Shown here in pieces: positions 54,365 to 64,000 of a stretch of 64,000 bases of DNA (positions are counted from its first letter, which is position 1; every line of letters begins with the position of its first letter). Below the pieces are notes generated by a model, which saw only the letters and a program-made list of their open reading frames with translations, was not told where the DNA came from and made no database searches. A program made the translations under genes and the position numbers. Source of the DNA: Rhodococcus sp. W8901 (lineage in GTDB: Bacteria; Actinomycetota; Actinomycetes; Mycobacteriales; Mycobacteriaceae); the NCBI RefSeq assembly GCF_013348805.1, contig NZ_CP054690.1, forward strand, positions 4,154,001-4,218,000, written 5' to 3'.

Positions 54365-54808
54365 ATGACGACAGAAGCCAAGTCTCTGGGCACGGCGTAC
54401 GACCGCCCTGCCAGCCTGGACAACCCCCGCTCGCCGCGTCGCGCCGCGAAGAACAACTTCGAGCTCTACGCATGGCTGTTCATGCGGTTCTCCGGCCTGG
54501 CACTCATCGTGCTGGTCCTGGGCCACCTGTTCATCATGCTGATGCTCGACGACGGCGTGCACCGCATCAACTTCGCGTTCGTCGCGGGTCGCTGGTCCAG
54601 CCCGTTCTGGCAGTTCTGGGACCTCACCATGCTCTGGCTCGCCCAGCTGCACGGCGGTAACGGTCTGCGCACGGTCATCGCGGACTACTCGCGTAAGGAC
54701 TCCACCCGGTTCTGGCTCAACACGATCCTGGTCGTGTCGATGATCCTGATCATGGGCCTGGGTACCTACGTCATCTTCACTTTCGACCCCAACATCTCGG
54801 CGAGCTAG
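54365..54808 (+). CDS. sdhD: Succinate dehydrogenase membrane subunit D
   Basis: 147-aa second anchor subunit. Helix I 'FELYAWLFMRFSGLALIVLV' with a Met-Arg-x-Ser-Gly quinone-site pattern, 'LGHLFIMLMLDDGVHRI' with a histidine for heme, and helix III near the end. 'AQLHGGNGLRTVIADY' precedes helix III. Two bases behind sdhC; sdhA starts 15 bases after the stop. Confidence 0.92.
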   Translation: MTTEAKSLGTAYDRPASLDNPRSPRRAAKNNFELYAWLFMRFSGLALIVLVLGHLFIMLMLDDGVHRINFAFVAGRWSSPFWQFWDLTMLWLAQLHGGNGLRTVIADYSRKDSTRFWLNTILVVSMILIMGLGTYVIFTFDPNISAS

Positions 54809-54823
54809 GGGAGCAGACACTTC

Positions 54824-56575
54824 ATGCAGGAACATCGTTATGACGTCGTCATCGTCGGCGCCGGCGGCGCAGGCATGCGCGCAGCCATCGAGGCCGGGCC
54901 CCGCGCCCGCACCGCGGTCCTGACCAAGCTGTACCCCACTCGCAGCCACACCGGTGCCGCACAGGGTGGCATGTGCGCCGCGCTGGCCAACGTCGAGGAA
55001 GACAACTGGGAGTGGCACACCTTCGACACCGTCAAGGGCGGCGACTACCTCGCCGACCAGGACGCCGTCGAGATCATGGCCAAGGAAGCCATCGACGCGG
55101 TGCTGGACCTCGAGAAGATGGGTCTCCCGTTCAACCGCACCCCCGAGGGCAAGATCGACCAGCGTCGTTTCGGTGGTCACACCCGCGATCACGGTAAGGC
55201 CCCGGTTCGCCGCGCGTGCTACGCCGCCGACCGCACCGGTCACATGATCCTGCAGACGCTCTACCAGAACTGCGTCAAGCACGACGTCGAGTTCTTCAAC
55301 GAGTTCTACGCGCTCGACCTCGCGCTGACCGAGACCCCCGAGGGCCCCGTCGCCACCGGTGTCATCGCCTACGAGCTCGCGACCGGCGAGATCCACGTCT
55401 TCCACGCGAAGTCGATCGTGTTCGCCACCGGTGGCTCGGGCCGCATGTACAAGACGACGTCCAACGCGCACACCCTCACCGGTGACGGCATGGGCATCAT
55501 CTTCCGCAAGGGCCTGCCGCTCGAGGACATGGAATTCCACCAGTTCCATCCGACGGGTCTGGCGGGTCTCGGCATCCTCATCTCCGAGGCCGTCCGAGGC
55601 GAGGGCGGCATCCTCCGCAACGCCGACGGCGAACGCTTCATGGAGCGCTACGCCCCCACCATCAAGGACCTCGCGCCGCGCGACATCGTCGCCCGCTCGA
55701 TGGTGCTCGAGGTGCTCGAGGGTCGCGGTGCCGGTCCGAACAAGGACTACGTCTACATCGACGTCACGCACCTCGGCGAGGACGTGCTCGAGGAGAAGCT
55801 CCCCGACATCACCGAGTTCGCCCGCACCTACCTGGGCGTCGACCCGGTCACCGAGCTCGTCCCGGTGTACCCGACGTGCCACTATGTGATGGGTGGCATC
55901 CCCACCAAGATCCGCGGTGAGGTGCTGCGCAACAACGAGGATGTCGTCCCCGGCCTGTACGCCGCCGGCGAGTGCGCCTGCGTCTCGGTGCACGGCGCGA
56001 ACCGTCTGGGCACCAACTCGCTGCTCGACATCAACGTCTTCGGTCGCCGCGCCGGCATCGCCGCCGCGGAGCACGCCGAGAACAGCGACTTCGTGCCGCT
56101 GCCGGAGAACCCGGCGAAGATGGTCGAGGAGTGGCTCGAGGTCATCCTGTCCGACCACGGCCACGAGCGTGTCGCGGACATCCGGACCGAGCTGCAGCAG
56201 ACCATGGACAACAACGCGTCGGTGTTCCGCACCGAGGCCACGCTGACCCAGGCGCTGCAGGATGTGCGTGCTCTCAAGGAGCGCTACAACCACATCACGG
56301 TCCAGGACAAGGGCAAGCGCTACAACAGCGACCTGCTCGAGGCCGTCGAGCTCGGCTTCCTGCTCGAGATGGCCGAGGTCACCGTCGTCGGTGCACTCAA
56401 CCGCAAGGAATCGCGCGGCGGACACGCCCGCGAGGACTACCCGGATCGCAACGACGCCGAGTACATGCAGCACACCATGGCCTACAAGGTGGGCGACGGT
56501 CTGCTCTCCGACATCCGTCTCGACTACAAGCCAGTGGTCCAGACCCGCTACGAGCCCATGGAGCGTAAGTACTGA
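54824..56575 (+). CDS. sdhA: Succinate dehydrogenase flavoprotein subunit
   Basis: 583-aa catalytic subunit oxidising succinate to fumarate with covalent FAD. 'DVVIVGAGGAGMRAAIEAG' binds FAD and the FAD-linked His is in 'YPTRSHTGAAQGGMCAA'. 'HQFHPTGLAGLGILISEAVR' and 'MGGIPTKIRGEVL' are active-site blocks and the C-terminal half ends 'EPMERKY'. The stop overlaps the sdhB start by one base (TGATG). Confidence 0.96.
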   Translation: MQEHRYDVVIVGAGGAGMRAAIEAGPRARTAVLTKLYPTRSHTGAAQGGMCAALANVEEDNWEWHTFDTVKGGDYLADQDAVEIMAKEAIDAVLDLEKMGLPFNRTPEGKIDQRRFGGHTRDHGKAPVRRACYAADRTGHMILQTLYQNCVKHDVEFFNEFYALDLALTETPEGPVATGVIAYELATGEIHVFHAKSIVFATGGSGRMYKTTSNAHTLTGDGMGIIFRKGLPLEDMEFHQFHPTGLAGLGILISEAVRGEGGILRNADGERFMERYAPTIKDLAPRDIVARSMVLEVLEGRGAGPNKDYVYIDVTHLGEDVLEEKLPDITEFARTYLGVDPVTELVPVYPTCHYVMGGIPTKIRGEVLRNNEDVVPGLYAAGECACVSVHGANRLGTNSLLDINVFGRRAGIAAAEHAENSDFVPLPENPAKMVEEWLEVILSDHGHERVADIRTELQQTMDNNASVFRTEATLTQALQDVRALKERYNHITVQDKGKRYNSDLLEAVELGFLLEMAEVTVVGALNRKESRGGHAREDYPDRNDAEYMQHTMAYKVGDGLLSDIRLDYKPVVQTRYEPMERKY

Positions 56576-57351
56576 TGTCCGCACCTGTCATGGACAAGGA
56601 CGCACCCGCGCTGCCGCCCGTTCCCGAGGGCGCCGTCATGGTCACCCTCAAGATCGCCCGGTTCAACCCGGAGGACGGCGAAGGCCAGCGCTGGGAGAGC
56701 TTCCAGGTCCCCACTCTGCCGACCGATCGTCTGCTGAACCTGCTGCTGTACGTGAAGGGCTACCTGGACGGCACCCTGACGTTCCGTCGCTCCTGCGCGC
56801 ACGGCGTGTGCGGCAGCGACGCGATGCGGATCAACGGCGTCAACCGTCTGGCCTGCAAGGTCCTGATGCGCGACATGCTGCCCAAGGACGGCTCGCCGAT
56901 CACGATCACCGTCGAGCCCATCAAGGGTCTGCCGGTGGAGAAGGATCTACTGGTCGACATGGAGCCCTTCTTCGACGCGTTCCGCGCCGTGAAGCCGTTC
57001 CTCATGACCTCGGGCAACGAGCCGACCCGCGAGCGCATCCAGTCGCAGGCGGACCGTGCACGCTTCGATGACACCACCAAGTGCATCCTGTGTGCCTGCT
57101 GCACCACGTCGTGCCCGGTGTACTGGAGCGACGGCAGCTACTTCGGCCCGGCCGCGATCGTGAACGCGCACCGCTTCATCTTCGACAGCCGTGACGAGGG
57201 CGCCGCCGAGCGTCTCGACATCCTGAACGACAAGGAAGGCGTGTGGCGCTGCCGCACCACCTTCAACTGCACCGACGCGTGCCCCCGTGGCATCCAGGTG
57301 ACGAAGGCCATCCAGGAAGTCAAGCGCGCACTGCTGTTCGCCCGCCAGTGA
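56575..57351 (+). CDS. sdhB: Succinate dehydrogenase iron-sulfur subunit
   Basis: 258-aa Fe-S subunit passing electrons from FAD to quinone. N-terminal [2Fe-2S] domain with 'RSCAHGVCGSDAM' and a later 'LACK'; one cysteine is Asp (GSD), as in E. coli SdhB. C-terminal [4Fe-4S]/[3Fe-4S] domain with 'CILCACCTTSCPVYW' and 'CRTTFNCTDACPRGIQV'. The operon ends here; a long imperfect hairpin follows 25 bases after the stop. Confidence 0.96.
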   Translation: MSAPVMDKDAPALPPVPEGAVMVTLKIARFNPEDGEGQRWESFQVPTLPTDRLLNLLLYVKGYLDGTLTFRRSCAHGVCGSDAMRINGVNRLACKVLMRDMLPKDGSPITITVEPIKGLPVEKDLLVDMEPFFDAFRAVKPFLMTSGNEPTRERIQSQADRARFDDTTKCILCACCTTSCPVYWSDGSYFGPAAIVNAHRFIFDSRDEGAAERLDILNDKEGVWRCRTTFNCTDACPRGIQVTKAIQEVKRALLFARQ

Positions 57352-57375
57352 TGTTCCGGTAAGCCACGCACCACC

Positions 57376-57435
57376 CGTTCTGCGCACTTGCCGCTGTTCC
57401 CGACCAGTTCGGGGCAGCGGTGAGTGCGCAGAACG
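57376..57435 (+). terminator. Long hairpin downstream of sdhB
   Basis: CGTTCTGCGCACT (57376-57388) pairs with AGTGCGCAGAACG (57423-57435); two G-U pairs, CCGCTG/CAGCGG and an inner CCCGA/TCGGG with a five-base loop continue the stem to about 26 pairs. No U-tract. It starts 25 bases after sdhB and ends 29 bases before the next ATG. Confidence 0.72.
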
Positions 57436-57464
57436 CGTTTCAGGGCATACCCTGGACTCTCGTT

Positions 57465-58805
57465 ATGACTGCTCTCGACAAGACTGCGCGACGGCGTCTG
57501 CTGCTGACCGCCACAGCCGCCACGCTCGCCTTCGGCGCCGGGGCCGCCCCCGCCGCCGCCCTTCCCGTGGCAGCGCAGCAACCGTTGGCAGCCGACGTGG
57601 ACCCCTCGCCCACCACCACTCCCCCGTTCAGCACCCCGAGCACCGACAGCTGCCCGCACCGGCAGTCACCACCGCCGGCGATCGATCTGTCCGAGGTGCC
57701 GCGCCCCGGCGAGTCGGCGCCCGCTCCCGTCCCGGTGCCGGACGACCCCGTCGGCGGCGACGCGCTCGGCAACTGCGGCATCGTCACTGCCCCGGGCACC
57801 CCGCCTCTGCCCGCGGACCTGTCCGCGACCGGCTGGATCCTGTCGGACCTCGACACCGGCCAGGTACTCGCCGCGAAGGACCCGCACGGCCGCTACCGGC
57901 CGGCGAGCACGATCAAGATCCTGTTGTCGCTGGTCGCCCTCGACGAACTCGATCTCGACAAGACCGTCGTCGCGGACGCGACCGCTGCCGCTACGGAGGG
58001 CAGCTCGGTGGGCCTCGGCGCCGGCGGCACCTACACGAACCACCAGCTGATGCAGGGCCTCGTGATGCGCTCCGGCAACGATGCCGCCCACGCCCTCGCT
58101 GCACAGCTCGGGGGCGACGAGGCCACCGTCGCCAAGATGAACGCCAAGGCACAGTCCCTGGGCGCGTTGGACACCCGGACGGCGTCGGTCTCGGGCCTGG
58201 ACGGTCCAGGCATGTCGACGTCGCCGTACGACCTCGCGCTGTTCTTCCGTGCGGCGATGCAGAACCCGACGTTCGCGCAGCTGATCTCCACCGACGAGGT
58301 GATGTTCCCCGGGCACCCGGCGGACCCGACTGTGCCCGACAGCAAGCCGGTCGAGCCCTACCCGATCTACAACGACAACCTGCTGCTCGCCAACTACGCG
58401 GGGGCACTCGGCGGCAAGACCGGTTACACCGACGACGCCCGCCAGACGTTCGTGGGCGGCGCCGATCGCGACGGGCGGCGGCTGGCGGTCACGCTGATGG
58501 CCGCCGACGTGCTGCCCATCCGTCCGTGGGAGCAGGCCGCACGGCTGCTCGACTACGGCTATGCCCTCGATCCCGACACTGCCGTGGGCGCACTCGTGGA
58601 TCCGATGTCCGCGACCGACGGGTCGGCGGTGGCCGTCGCGGGACCGGGCAGCTCCGATGCCGGCGGTATGGATCTGGCGTCCGGATCGGATCTGCCGAAC
58701 AAGGACGTCGCCGGGCGAGTCGCGGTGGGAATCGTCGGATCGGGCGTGATCGTCGGGCTCCTCGTCTGGGCCCGCGCGCTCACCCGCCGCCGCCGTCGTC
58801 GCTGA
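57465..58805 (+). CDS. dacB: D-alanyl-D-alanine carboxypeptidase (DacB type)
   Basis: 446-aa class C-type low-molecular-mass penicillin-binding protein trimming the terminal D-Ala of stem peptides. N-terminal signal peptide 'ARRRLLLTATAATLAFGAGA' with an AAPAAA cleavage zone, a Pro/Ser/Thr-rich spacer (about 45-110), then SxxK in 'RPASTIKILLSL', SGN in 'VMRSGNDAAHALAAQ' and KTG in 'GALGGKTGYTDDARQT'. A C-terminal transmembrane segment (about 420-440) with an Arg-rich tail anchors it. Corresponds to Rv3330. Convergent with yihY (7-base gap). The frame start at 57420 lies inside the hairpin and was rejected. Confidence 0.9.
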   Translation: MTALDKTARRRLLLTATAATLAFGAGAAPAAALPVAAQQPLAADVDPSPTTTPPFSTPSTDSCPHRQSPPPAIDLSEVPRPGESAPAPVPVPDDPVGGDALGNCGIVTAPGTPPLPADLSATGWILSDLDTGQVLAAKDPHGRYRPASTIKILLSLVALDELDLDKTVVADATAAATEGSSVGLGAGGTYTNHQLMQGLVMRSGNDAAHALAAQLGGDEATVAKMNAKAQSLGALDTRTASVSGLDGPGMSTSPYDLALFFRAAMQNPTFAQLISTDEVMFPGHPADPTVPDSKPVEPYPIYNDNLLLANYAGALGGKTGYTDDARQTFVGGADRDGRRLAVTLMAADVLPIRPWEQAARLLDYGYALDPDTAVGALVDPMSATDGSAVAVAGPGSSDAGGMDLASGSDLPNKDVAGRVAVGIVGSGVIVGLLVWARALTRRRRRR

Positions 58806-58812
58806 GCGTCGG

Positions 58813-59838
58813 TCAGTCCCCCCGGCGCTTCCACAGGCCGGCCAGTCCGATGGCCGCGAGCGCGCCGGCGCCGGTGAACGCGAGCGCCTCCTTCACGGAC
58901 GGCCCCGCGCGCAGTTGCACGCGCGGGCGGATGACCGCCGAGTCCGGGGGCGGCACGAACGCGTTATCGAGGTTCTCCCGCGCGGTCGCCGCCCACGCGG
59001 TCGCGAAGAGGATCAGGCGCGCGGTGAGGTTGCTGAACACGAGCAGGCCGAGGATCGGTCCGAACGCGATACCGGCGGGCCCCCGACTGACGGCCGCCAG
59101 ATAGAGCGCTCCGACCTGACGGAAGATCTCGAACACGATCGCGGCGGCGAAGGCGGCCCGGGCGGCGCTGCGCAGCGTCACCGGTTCGCGGGGCAGGCGC
59201 GCGATCACCCAGGTCAGCACGGCCCACGTCGCGAGCAGACCGATCACGAGCGACACGATCCGCACCGCCACCCCGACGCCGGTGATGTTCTCCGCGCCGA
59301 GCCATGCGACGACCTTGCCGGACAGGGGCCCGTTGCTGAGAGCGGACAGTCCGAACGACACCAGCATCGTCAGGCCCAGCCCGAGGAGGGCAGCGAGATC
59401 CTTCAACTTGGTGACGATGAAGTTCCCGGACTCGTGAGTGGTCTCCCACATCGCGGTCAGCGCGTCGCGCAGGTTCGCCATCCACCCGAGTCCCGCGTAG
59501 GCGGCACCGAGCAGACCGAGCACACCGACACCGGTACGCGCCGAGATGGCCGAGTCGATCAGGGAGTTGACGGTGTCGCCGAGCCCACCCGGCATGTTTT
59601 TGCTGACCTGGTCCTGGATGTCGGTGATCCAGTCGGGATTGCCGGCGAGCACGAAGCCCGCGACGGCGAACGCCACCATCAGGATCGGCACGATCGCAAG
59701 GATCGTGAAGTACGTGATCCCGGCGGCGTAGTAGTCGCCCTTCTGCTGCTGATAGCGCCCGCCCGCGCGAACGAGGTGATCGAGCCACGGCCGCGCCGCT
59801 CGCTGCCTGTCGAGAAAGCTCGGCGCCTCGTCCGTCAT
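58813..59838 (-). CDS. YihY/BrkB family membrane protein
   Basis: 341-aa inner-membrane protein with about six transmembrane segments. Family blocks: 'AAGITYFTILAIVPILMVAF', 'GLLGAAYAGLGWMANLRDAL' and 'RAAFAAAIVFEIFRQVGALY'. YihY proteins were once called RNase BN, which is wrong; the role is unknown. It starts 8 bases after trpS and is the last gene of the minus-strand run from 63915. Confidence 0.88.
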   Translation of the reverse strand: MTDEAPSFLDRQRAARPWLDHLVRAGGRYQQQKGDYYAAGITYFTILAIVPILMVAFAVAGFVLAGNPDWITDIQDQVSKNMPGGLGDTVNSLIDSAISARTGVGVLGLLGAAYAGLGWMANLRDALTAMWETTHESGNFIVTKLKDLAALLGLGLTMLVSFGLSALSNGPLSGKVVAWLGAENITGVGVAVRIVSLVIGLLATWAVLTWVIARLPREPVTLRSAARAAFAAAIVFEIFRQVGALYLAAVSRGPAGIAFGPILGLLVFSNLTARLILFATAWAATARENLDNAFVPPPDSAVIRPRVQLRAGPSVKEALAFTGAGALAAIGLAGLWKRRGD

Positions 59839-59846
59839 GTGCAGAT

Positions 59847-61358
<1,512 letters not shown>

Positions 61359-61361
61359 TCA

Positions 61362-61883
61362 TCAGCGCATCCTCACGAATGTTTCGTAATGGTCCGAGGT
61401 GTACCACGCGGAGCCGTCGTCACCGGTGATGATGCGTTCGGCGTCGCGACCCCGGCCGCTCTGCTTCCGGTTGACGTCCCACTCCTGGTAGCGGACCTTC
61501 TGACCGCTGTCGGACTTGCCGGGCAGCCGGCCCTCGTGATTGCCGAACACCCGCCCGCCCTGCGTGCCGGGTGCGTCGGCGGGCGGCCAGCTGCCGGCGT
61601 CGATCGCGGCCAGCGTGGTCCACACGTACTCGGGGACGGCGCTGTTCGCGGCCTTCTTCGCCGGGCTCGTGGTGGCGGTCGGGCTGGTGGTGGTCCTGGT
61701 ACTGGTGGTAGGGGTGGTCTTGGTGCCGGACGCGGCGACGCCGCTCGTCACCGACGTGACCGAGGCTGCGGCCGGTGCCGTGTCGTCTCCCCCGCTCTGC
61801 GTCCCGAGGACGATCGCCACGGCGAGGCCGACGATCGCCACGAGCAGCGCCAGCAGCGAGTTCTTGGACTTCGGTGACGCCAT
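61362..61883 (-). CDS. Membrane-anchored/secreted guanyl-specific ribonuclease (barnase/Sa type)
   Basis: 173 aa. N-terminal uncleaved or slowly cleaved signal-anchor (about 9-27), a Ser/Thr/Ala-rich spacer (33-80) and a C-terminal N1/T1-type RNase domain (82-173). Catalytic residues are in place: E134 in 'YQEWDVNRK', R150 in 'RDAERIITGDDG' and H165 in 'YTSDHYETFVRM'; 'GGRVFGNHEGRLPG' is the family loop. The ATG shares one base with the xthA stop (TGATG) and the barstar gene follows, so toxin and inhibitor are co-transcribed. Confidence 0.87.
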   Translation of the reverse strand: MASPKSKNSLLALLVAIVGLAVAIVLGTQSGGDDTAPAAASVTSVTSGVAASGTKTTPTTSTRTTTSPTATTSPAKKAANSAVPEYVWTTLAAIDAGSWPPADAPGTQGGRVFGNHEGRLPGKSDSGQKVRYQEWDVNRKQSGRGRDAERIITGDDGSAWYTSDHYETFVRMR

Positions 61884-62686
61884 CAGCGGAACTGGACCGT
61901 GACGGGCGCGTGGTCCGACCAGCGCTCGGCGTACGTGGCGGCCCGCTCGACACGGGCCTCCTTCGCCCGCTCCGCCAGGCCCGGCGTAGTCAGGTGGTAG
62001 TCGATGCGCCAGCCCGCGTCGGTGTCGAACGCCTTGCCGCGGTACGACCACCACGAGTACGGGCCGTCGACCTCGGGGTGCAGCGTCCTCACAACGTCGA
62101 CCCAGGCCCCGTCGGCGAGGAGGGCGTCGACCCAGGCACGCTCGCCCGGCAGGAAACCGGACTTCTTGACATTGCCCTTCCAGTTCTTGATGTCCCGCTC
62201 GGTGTGGGCGATGTTCCAGTCACCGCACACGAGAACGTCGCGTCCCGCCGCGGCGGACGACTCGGCGCTGCGGTTCAGGTGCGCCGCGAACGACGCCATG
62301 AAGCGTTCCTTCTGCTCCTGCTTGGGCGTCTCGGCCTCACCGGTGGGCAGATACAGGCTGCCGACGGTCAGGGTGTCGAAGTCGGCCTCGATGTAGCGCC
62401 CGGCGTCGGCGAACTCGTCGTCACCGAACCCGATCCGCACGGCGTCGGCGGCGCGACGGGACAGCACCGCGACACCGTTGCGACCCTTCGCGGACGGCTC
62501 CGCGGAGGCGAGGTGCCAGCCGGCATCGAGCGCCGGCGCGAGGGTCTCGTGGAGCTGCTTGTCCGACGCGCGGGTCTCCTGCAGGCACACGACGTCCGCC
62601 TGCGAGCCCTCGAGCCACTCGAGCAACCCCTTGCGGGCGGCAGCGCGGACGCCGTTGACATTGACCGTGGTGATGATATGTGGCAC
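61883..62686 (-). CDS. xthA: Exodeoxyribonuclease III (AP endonuclease, XthA-like)
   Basis: 267-aa Mg2+-dependent AP endonuclease/3'-5' exonuclease of base excision repair. 'VVCLQETRASDKQL' has the metal Glu, 'YLPTGEAETPKQEQKERFMA' the family loop, 'VLVCGDWNIAHTERDIKNWK' the DxN motif and 'YAERWSDHAPVTVQF' the terminal SDH. GTG 62686 fits the usual start; upstream in-frame text belongs to the MFS gene. The RNase gene overlaps its stop. Confidence 0.92.
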   Translation of the reverse strand: MPHIITTVNVNGVRAAARKGLLEWLEGSQADVVCLQETRASDKQLHETLAPALDAGWHLASAEPSAKGRNGVAVLSRRAADAVRIGFGDDEFADAGRYIEADFDTLTVGSLYLPTGEAETPKQEQKERFMASFAAHLNRSAESSAAAGRDVLVCGDWNIAHTERDIKNWKGNVKKSGFLPGERAWVDALLADGAWVDVVRTLHPEVDGPYSWWSYRGKAFDTDAGWRIDYHLTTPGLAERAKEARVERAATYAERWSDHAPVTVQFR

Positions 62687-62715
62687 GCGAAGAACCGTAG
62701 CCGAACGGGCCGACG

Positions 62716-63915
62716 CTATCGGCGGGCCGTCACCACCGCGACGGCGAGGACCGCGATGCCCGTCAGGGCCAGCAGCGAACCCACCAGGGCGGGGGCGGTG
62801 TAGCCGAATCCGGCCGCGATGACGACACCACCGATCCACGCGCCGAACGCGTTCGCGATGTTCAACGCGGAGTGGTTGAGGGCCGCTGCGAGGGTCTGTG
62901 CGTCCGCGGCGACGTCCATCAGCCGGGTCTGGAGTCCGGGCACCAGCGCCGATCCGGCGGCGGCGACGAGGAACAGCACGATCATCGCCGTGTACGGGTT
63001 GTGCGCGGCGACGGCGAAGAGCGCGAGCAGCACCACCAACGCGCCCATCATGACGAACAGTCCGCGGGTGAGGGCACGGTCCGCGAGCCGGCCGCCGAGG
63101 AGGTTTCCGGCGACCATGCCGAGCCCGTAGACCATCAGCGCGAGCGGCACCAGGGACATCGGCAGCCCGGCGACCTCCGTCATCGTCGAGCTCACGTAGG
63201 TGTAGACGGCGAACATGCCGCCGAAGCCGACCATGCCCACCACCAGGGTCAGCCACACCTGGCCCCGCCACAGTGCGCCGAGTTCGGTGGCCGGGTTGCT
63301 GGTGCGGATCGCGTGCAGTGGCGGAACCCACACGGTGATCGCGGCGACGGTGACGGCGCCGATGACGGCGACCACCGCGAATGCGCTGCGCCAGCCCAAG
63401 CCCTGCCCGATCCAGGTGGCGGCCGGCACGCCGACGACGTTGGCGACCGCGAGACCCGACATCACCATCGCCACCGCCTTCGCGCGGTGGCCGGGTCCCG
63501 CCAGGTGGGCGGCCACGAGCGAGGCCACACCGAAGTAGGCGCCGTGTGGCAGACCGGCGACGAAACGCGCGACCATCAGCCCGCCGTAGTTCGGGGCCAC
63601 GATCGCGGCCGCGTTCCCGACGGTGAAGGCGATCATCAGGCCGATGAGCAGCGCCCGGCGCGGCATCCGCGCGGTGAGCGCCGCGATCAGCGGCGCGCCC
63701 ACCACGACACCCAGCGCGTACGCGGTGATGACGTGCCCGGCGGTGGGCTCGGAGACGCCCAGGCCGCCGGCGATCTGCGGCAGCAGGCCCATCGCCACGA
63801 ACTCGGTGGTGCCGATGCCGAAGCCACCCATCGCGAGCGCCAGCATCGCGCGGCGGCGGCCGGTGGGTGAGAGGAACACGTCCGTGGACGTCTGGGCGGG
63901 GGCCGAGATGGTCAA
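62716..63915 (-). CDS. MFS transporter (AraJ/Cmx-like)
   Basis: About 399-aa major facilitator with twelve hydrophobic segments. 'MGGFGIGTTEFVAMGLLPQI' in helix I is typical of the AraJ/YdhP and chloramphenicol-exporter branch; the A-type loop is 'LTARMPRRALLIGLM', and 'VARFVAGLPHGAYFGVAS' follows. The first codon is uncertain: TTG at 63915 with AAAGG upstream gives the expected N-terminus; an open frame to 63993 is possible. First gene visible of the minus-strand run; xthA starts 29 bases after its stop. Substrate unknown. Confidence 0.85.
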   Translation of the reverse strand: MTISAPAQTSTDVFLSPTGRRRAMLALAMGGFGIGTTEFVAMGLLPQIAGGLGVSEPTAGHVITAYALGVVVGAPLIAALTARMPRRALLIGLMIAFTVGNAAAIVAPNYGGLMVARFVAGLPHGAYFGVASLVAAHLAGPGHRAKAVAMVMSGLAVANVVGVPAATWIGQGLGWRSAFAVVAVIGAVTVAAITVWVPPLHAIRTSNPATELGALWRGQVWLTLVVGMVGFGGMFAVYTYVSSTMTEVAGLPMSLVPLALMVYGLGMVAGNLLGGRLADRALTRGLFVMMGALVVLLALFAVAAHNPYTAMIVLFLVAAAGSALVPGLQTRLMDVAADAQTLAAALNHSALNIANAFGAWIGGVVIAAGFGYTAPALVGSLLALTGIAVLAVAVVTARR

Positions 63916-64000
63916 GAAGAGATGCCTTTCGGGGCACGGTGAAAACAGCAGACGTTCGACGGTACCGACCGAAAGAAAACGGGACGTTCCCACGAGGGGA

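Noticed and set aside
54287-56584. 765-codon minus-strand frame across sdhD and sdhA
   Set aside because: Val/Leu/Asp/Gly shadow composition; sdhA and sdhD are certain.
57420-57464. Upstream start for the carboxypeptidase
   Set aside because: Lies in the right arm of the sdhB hairpin and would put residues before the signal peptide.

Overview
The window is GC-rich chromosomal DNA from a mycolic-acid actinomycete, most likely Rhodococcus (including Prescottella) or a close Nocardiaceae relative. The evidence is gene content and order: accD5-accE5-maf-sseA-sufE-accA3, lat-hglS-pcd, lhr, lpdA, amiA/amiB, punA-pmmB, upp, add, sdhCDAB, dacB and trpS follow the mycobacterial order as I know it, with several insertions and losses. 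I see no rRNA, tRNA, CRISPR array, insertion sequence or prophage. The window is densely coded, with many ATGA/GTGA start-stop overlaps and several convergent genes that overlap at their 3' ends.

Layout. 1-7742: acyl-CoA carboxylase block (accD5, accE5, maf, a group III truncated hemoglobin on the other strand, sseA, sufE-like, a PapA-like condensation-domain acyltransferase, accA3), closed by a perfect 20-bp hairpin. 7826-9739: small membrane and GNAT-like genes and a PtpB-type phosphatase. 9819-15707: lysine catabolism (lat, hglS, pcd) beside an unusual metallo-beta-lactamase/Rieske fusion. 15854-16158: relic of a DUF305 gene. 16193-20117: patatin-FMO-SDR operon diverging from a TetR gene. 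20111-26060: secreted glycine-zipper protein, an N-formylglutamate amidohydrolase family enzyme, and a PaaX-controlled acyl-CoA dehydrogenase/CoA-ligase operon. 26169-38829: Dcu transporter, lhr, nei2, TetR/MpaB-oxygenase pair, glpD/glpK and an orphan Phd antitoxin. 38939-48774: 2-aminoadipate-type aminotransferase, lpdA, gamma-glutamylcyclotransferase, amidohydrolases, nucleoside and sugar-phosphate genes, a frameshifted PepSY-like gene and upp. 48903-52318: a small type VII secretion-like cluster with an NlpC/P60 hydrolase, two YbaB-like proteins and an acidic protein. 52336-57351: add and sdhCDAB. 57465-63915: dacB-like carboxypeptidase, then a long minus-strand run of MFS, xthA, barnase-type RNase, barstar, trpS and yihY.

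How the genes connect. The carboxylase block supplies malonyl-/methylmalonyl-CoA for mycolic and branched lipids, and the PapA-like enzyme could use such acyl chains. Lat, Pcd and HglS, with the aminotransferase at 38939-40162 as a possible missing step, would take lysine through 2-aminoadipate and 2-oxoadipate to D-2-hydroxyglutarate. The most notable non-housekeeping items are the membrane-anchored RNase with its barstar inhibitor wedged between xthA and trpS, the type VII-like NlpC/P60 cluster, the reversed-order MBL-Rieske enzyme, an LpdA that keeps a cysteine pair, and two decayed genes (DUF305 and PepSY).
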